Shown: positions 5,872 through 8,851 of the stretch, in pieces
Numbering within the stretch: position 1 is the first letter of the stretch
How the letters are laid out: each line of letters starts with the position of its first letter
Origin: Sphingomonadaceae bacterium
GTDB lineage: Bacteria; Pseudomonadota; Alphaproteobacteria; Sphingomonadales; Sphingomonadaceae
Direction: 5' to 3'
Length of the DNA stretch: 8,851 nucleotides
Assembly (NCBI GenBank): GCA_020446665.1
Contig: JAGREF010000128.1
Coordinates: 1 to 8,851 of the forward strand
The notes under the pieces: generated by a model
Databases searched by the model: none
What the model saw: only the letters and a program-made list of their open reading frames with translations
Told to the model about the DNA's origin: nothing
Translations under genes and position numbers: made by a program

Positions 5872-8851
5872 ATGATGATGGTAATGACCAACACCGCAAA
5901 AACGGCAAATCGCAAACACCGGCGACCGGGGCGCCAGCGCTGGCTGGTGCAAGGCTCCATGATTGCAGGCGCAGTTGCGATCGCGACCTTCGCTGCTGCG
6001 CAGCAGGCCCGCGCTCAGGCTGTCGTTTCCGTGGCACCGCGCGCCAATGGAACCGTCTCTGCACAGGGCACCCCCACCATTGCCAATGGCACGGTGAACA
6101 TCAATCGCGGCGCAACGCGCGATCAGGTGGAAGTGACCACGCCGCAAGCGATCATCAACTGGCAGACATTTGACACTGCCACGGTCGATAGCACTACGGA
6201 CTACGTCAATTTCCTGCCCGCCGGGACTGAGCTGGAGTTCATTGGTGCAGGCAGCGACTACACCGTTCTCAACCGCATTTTTTCGACACCAAATGCCTCC
6301 GGCGTCTATCGCGGTATAGCCTTTGCCGGGACTGTCACCAGCCGGTTGAGCGATGCCGGGCCGATTGGCGGGAATGTCTGGTTCTACAGCCCCGGCGGTA
6401 TTCTGATCAGCAGCAGCGGCGTGTTCAATGTTGGCAGCCTGGTGCTGACCACCAGCGACCTGTCGAGCATTGATGGCGGCGGTTCAGTCATGAATTTCGG
6501 CGCCGTTTCGCAGGCTGACTGTTCGATCATCGTGCAAGGCGGCGCAGCGATCAATGCGCTCAATGATGGCAGCTATGTCGCTATGTTCGCGCCGCGCGTG
6601 CAGCAATCGGGAACTGTCACCGTCAACGGGTCTGTCGCCTATGTCGGGGCTGAACAGGGCCAGCTGACGATCAATAATGGCCTGTTTGACATTGCCATTA
6701 CAGTGGGTTCGGAAGACGCCAATGGCGTGGTTCATGATGGCACCACCACTGGCCCTGCTTCCATTGATACGGTTGGCGCTTTCGGCACTGTTACGGATGC
6801 CGATAACCAGGCGATCTACCTTGTCGCCGTGCCCAAGAATGACGCGATCACGATGCTGGTGGGTGGCGATATCGGTTACCAGCCGGCGGCCAGTGCATCG
6901 CAGGGTACAAATGGCGAAATCATCCTGAGCGCCGGAGCCAATGTATCGACCCGCGGTTCTGCGCTCAATCCGCAAGTCACGGTTGATACCGCCAATGCCG
7001 TCAGCAATGCCGGCATCAGTTTCGGGGCTGGCCAGATCAATTCAAATCTGACCGCCTATGCCAGCGGCGACCTGAACATGGTCATGACCAATGGTGACGT
7101 TCTCACCAGCGGTAGCGATGCACTGGGCGGCTATTCGCTTGACCTGACGGCAGACGGCACACTCAATTTCGGCGCAGCGGCGACATCCAGCCTTGATTTC
7201 GCAGGCGATGTGACGTTGCGAGCCGGGGCAGACCAGGCCCGTGGAGGCACTATCAATGTCGTTGCGGCTGGCGATCCCGCGGCAGTCCTTGATCCGGGTA
7301 CAATAAATGTCAGCGGCAACCTGACGCTGGATGCCAGTGCAAGCGGGCGCGATGATTTCTTCATCATCCGCAATAATGGCGGCACAGGCATTGGCGAAGA
7401 TGCAGTCGCAGGTTCAGTGTCCATCACTACTCGCGACCAGGGAATTATCACTGTGGGTGGTAACCTGACTGTCGATACATCTGCGCAAGGCGGCAAGGGT
7501 GAAAGCCAGAACGGCAGCGCCACTGCAGGCGACATTACCGTGGCCGTGAGTTCCGGTTCGTTCAATGTTACCGGGCTCACTGAATTCAATGCCGGGACCC
7601 TCAGCTCCACGGACGGCAAGATCGGTGGCAATGGCGCCGGCCTGATCGGATCGGACGGGACTGGCGGCAATGTAACGCTCAACCTGTCAGGCGGTAACCT
7701 CAACCTTGGCGCAGTAGCAATCACAACGGACGGAATCGCTTCGACCGGAACTGATTCTGCCAGTGCACAAAGCAATGATGGCGTTGCCGGTAATGTCAGC
7801 ATCAACGTTACGGGTGGCTTCCATAATATTGATTCCCTGAGTGTTTCATCAAACTCTGAGGCGCGGGACTCGTTCGACGAGTTTGGCAACAGCACGCGCG
7901 GGCAAGCGCAGCGCGGGACCGTTAATATCGCGGTGTCGAACACTGACAGCGTCTTGCTCATCAACACGGGCCTCGACATTTCTGCCCATACGCGCGGCGC
8001 GACCACCGATCCGACCGGTCCGTCTGTTTCGCTGTCTGCCCGCAACACCGGGACCAGCGGCGGCTTCACAGTCCTGGGCGATATTTTCATTGATACCGGG
8101 GCAGGCCGTGGCTCTGACACAGTCGCCACGACGGCTGGCTCGGTTGATATAACAGTCGACGCCAGCAGCTTCAGCTTCGATGGCTTGTTTATCGATGCGG
8201 TCGCCGCGCCGAGCGGTTTTTCCTTTGGGACGATTGGGGAAGGTCTGGATTTCGTCGGCGGTGATATCACGCTGACGGTCCTGAATGGCGGTACTTTCAC
8301 TGGTAGCAGCATGTTCCTCGATGCCAGTGGGACCGGTGCGGATGGAAGCGCAGGGAACGGCAGCGGTGGTACCATCACGGTCCTTGTCGATAATGCCTCC
8401 TTCAATGTCAGCGGCACATCATCGCTTGATTCCAGCGGCCGCGGCGGAACCGGCGGCGATGTCAATGACCCGACATCTCTTGGCATTGGCCAGGGTGGGG
8501 TGATCAATGTGACCGTGCGCGGCGCAGGTGGCTTCATGTCACTTGGGTCGCTCTTTGCCTCCAGTGACGGGTCGATTTTCTTCGATGTCGAGGGTGGCTC
8601 CGGCACGTTTGAAGGTGATGGCGGGATCGGCATTGGCGGCGATGTGATCTTCAACATTGATGGCGGCGTCTTCACCGCCAACCGGGTCAGCGTCAGCGCC
8701 AATGGCGAGGGCGGCCCGGGTGGCGAACTGGTCACGCGGGTCCTCCAGGACCTTGGCAAGGGCGGTGTGTCCGGCTTCGAACTCAGCGGGCTGGACGGAG
8801 TGCAGTTTGCCGGGGGAGCGATTGGCGATGCGCTGGGCTTTACCCGTGCTG
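5872..8851 (+). CDS. TpsA exoprotein with filamentous haemagglutinin N-terminal domain (partial, runs off the right edge)
   Basis: The frame is open from 5872 to the window end: 993 codons and no stop, so the 3' end is missing. Four in-frame Met codons (5872, 5875, 5878, 5884) follow GGAGAGGA, and the exact start is uncertain by up to four residues. An extended basic n-region (RKHRRPGRQR, residues 14-23) and hydrophobic core lead to a cut near ARAQA (46-50), typical of large TPS proteins. The TPS secretion domain spans about 50-290. It shows IINWQTFD (94-101), LNRI (133-136) and NVWFYSPGGILI (168-179), the last at the place of the usual NPNG motif. After it come Gly/Asn/Ser/Asp/Thr-rich beta-helix repeats. 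Only one cysteine (217) occurs in the 993 residues, usual for this class. The protein should pass through the upstream TpsB and form a long surface or secreted fibre. Adhesion, biofilm or contact-dependent inhibition are family options; the C-terminus that would decide is outside the window. Confidence 0.93.
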   Translation, partial: MMMVMTNTAKTANRKHRRPGRQRWLVQGSMIAGAVAIATFAAAQQARAQAVVSVAPRANGTVSAQGTPTIANGTVNINRGATRDQVEVTTPQAIINWQTFDTATVDSTTDYVNFLPAGTELEFIGAGSDYTVLNRIFSTPNASGVYRGIAFAGTVTSRLSDAGPIGGNVWFYSPGGILISSSGVFNVGSLVLTTSDLSSIDGGGSVMNFGAVSQADCSIIVQGGAAINALNDGSYVAMFAPRVQQSGTVTVNGSVAYVGAEQGQLTINNGLFDIAITVGSEDANGVVHDGTTTGPASIDTVGAFGTVTDADNQAIYLVAVPKNDAITMLVGGDIGYQPAASASQGTNGEIILSAGANVSTRGSALNPQVTVDTANAVSNAGISFGAGQINSNLTAYASGDLNMVMTNGDVLTSGSDALGGYSLDLTADGTLNFGAAATSSLDFAGDVTLRAGADQARGGTINVVAAGDPAAVLDPGTINVSGNLTLDASASGRDDFFIIRNNGGTGIGEDAVAGSVSITTRDQGIITVGGNLTVDTSAQGGKGESQNGSATAGDITVAVSSGSFNVTGLTEFNAGTLSSTDGKIGGNGAGLIGSDGTGGNVTLNLSGGNLNLGAVAITTDGIASTGTDSASAQSNDGVAGNVSINVTGGFHNIDSLSVSSNSEARDSFDEFGNSTRGQAQRGTVNIAVSNTDSVLLINTGLDISAHTRGATTDPTGPSVSLSARNTGTSGGFTVLGDIFIDTGAGRGSDTVATTAGSVDITVDASSFSFDGLFIDAVAAPSGFSFGTIGEGLDFVGGDITLTVLNGGTFTGSSMFLDASGTGADGSAGNGSGGTITVLVDNASFNVSGTSSLDSSGRGGTGGDVNDPTSLGIGQGGVINVTVRGAGGFMSLGSLFASSDGSIFFDVEGGSGTFEGDGGIGIGGDVIFNIDGGVFTANRVSVSANGEGGPGGELVTRVLQDLGKGGVSGFELSGLDGVQFAGGAIGDALGFTRA
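7414..8724 (+). repeat. Eleven degenerate beta-helix repeats in TpsA (protein level, 28-47 residues, mean about 40)
   Basis: Residues 515-951 of the exoprotein can be cut into eleven consecutive units. Each starts with a strand of the form [D/S/N/T]-[V/I]-x-[I/L/V]-x-V, then a short turn, a second strand often containing F-x-V-x-G, and a third strand ending in [L/I/F]-x-[D/S]-[A/S/T]. A Gly/Ser/Asp-rich loop of variable length closes most units and usually ends in GG or AG. Unit lengths by my count are 39, 46, 41, 42, 36, 38, 41, 36, 43, 47 and 28. The units are not alike at the DNA level, so they are old and diverged. Each probably makes one or two rungs of the helix. Confidence 0.65.

Noticed and set aside
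7131..8759. Long 542-codon open frame on the - strand opposite the exoprotein gene
   Set aside because: Its product is a low-complexity Pro/Ser/Val/Leu string with no domain. It is the expected mirror of a Gly/Asn/Thr-rich gene with GC-rich third positions, and the + strand frame has clear signal peptide and TPS motifs.
896..8851. Cytosolic CHAT-based antiphage system (Craspase or gasdermin type)
   Set aside because: The CHAT protein has a signal peptide and the partners are secretion genes. There are no Cas, gasdermin or nucleotide-cyclase genes and no CRISPR repeats in the window.
1..8851. Mobile element, tRNA, rRNA or CRISPR array
   Set aside because: I saw no terminal inverted repeats, transposase or integrase motifs, cloverleaf-like sequences or regularly spaced identical repeats.

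Overview
The window looks like chromosomal DNA of a GC-rich Gram-negative bacterium, most likely an alphaproteobacterium of the Sphingomonadales. The reasons are the high GC content with strong third-position bias, two genes for exported proteins with Gram-negative signal peptides, an Omp85-superfamily outer-membrane transporter, and a secretion-domain motif variant that I recall from sphingomonad exoproteins. The taxonomic call is an inference from style and recalled family features, not from a marker gene. Every gene I can support lies on the + strand.

Layout. Positions 1-33 hold a strong intrinsic terminator that closes a gene to the left of the window. Positions 46-723 encode a complete FMN-dependent nitroreductase of the PnbA/NfnB type. 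A non-coding gap (724-895) with a weak terminator-like hairpin and a perfect 12-bp palindrome separates it from a three-gene cluster: (i) 896-4036, a 1046-residue exported protein with an N-terminal cysteine-containing region of unknown type, TPR-like helical repeats, a coiled coil and a C-terminal CHAT (caspase/separase-like) peptidase domain with an intact His/Cys dyad; (ii) 4042-5835, a TpsB transporter of the ShlB/FhaC/HecB family with two POTRA domains and a 16-strand-type beta-barrel; (iii) 5872-8851, the first 993 codons of a very large TpsA exoprotein with a filamentous-haemagglutinin-type secretion domain followed by degenerate beta-helix repeats. The third gene is still open at the right edge.

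How the genes work together. The TpsB and TpsA genes form a standard two-partner (type Vb) secretion system. TpsA crosses the inner membrane by Sec, its N-terminal TPS domain is recognised by the POTRA domains of TpsB, and it folds into a beta-helix outside the cell. The unusual part is the first gene. It is a CHAT peptidase candidate with its own signal peptide, and its stop codon lies next to, or overlaps, the start of tpsB. This predicts a periplasmic or surface-acting caspase-like protease made together with the secretion system. Its most economical roles are processing or release of the exoprotein, or quality control of the secretion route. That role is inference; the sequence shows only the domains, the motifs and the tight gene order. 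The nitroreductase has its own leading terminator and a 172-nt gap, and I see no functional tie to the cluster.
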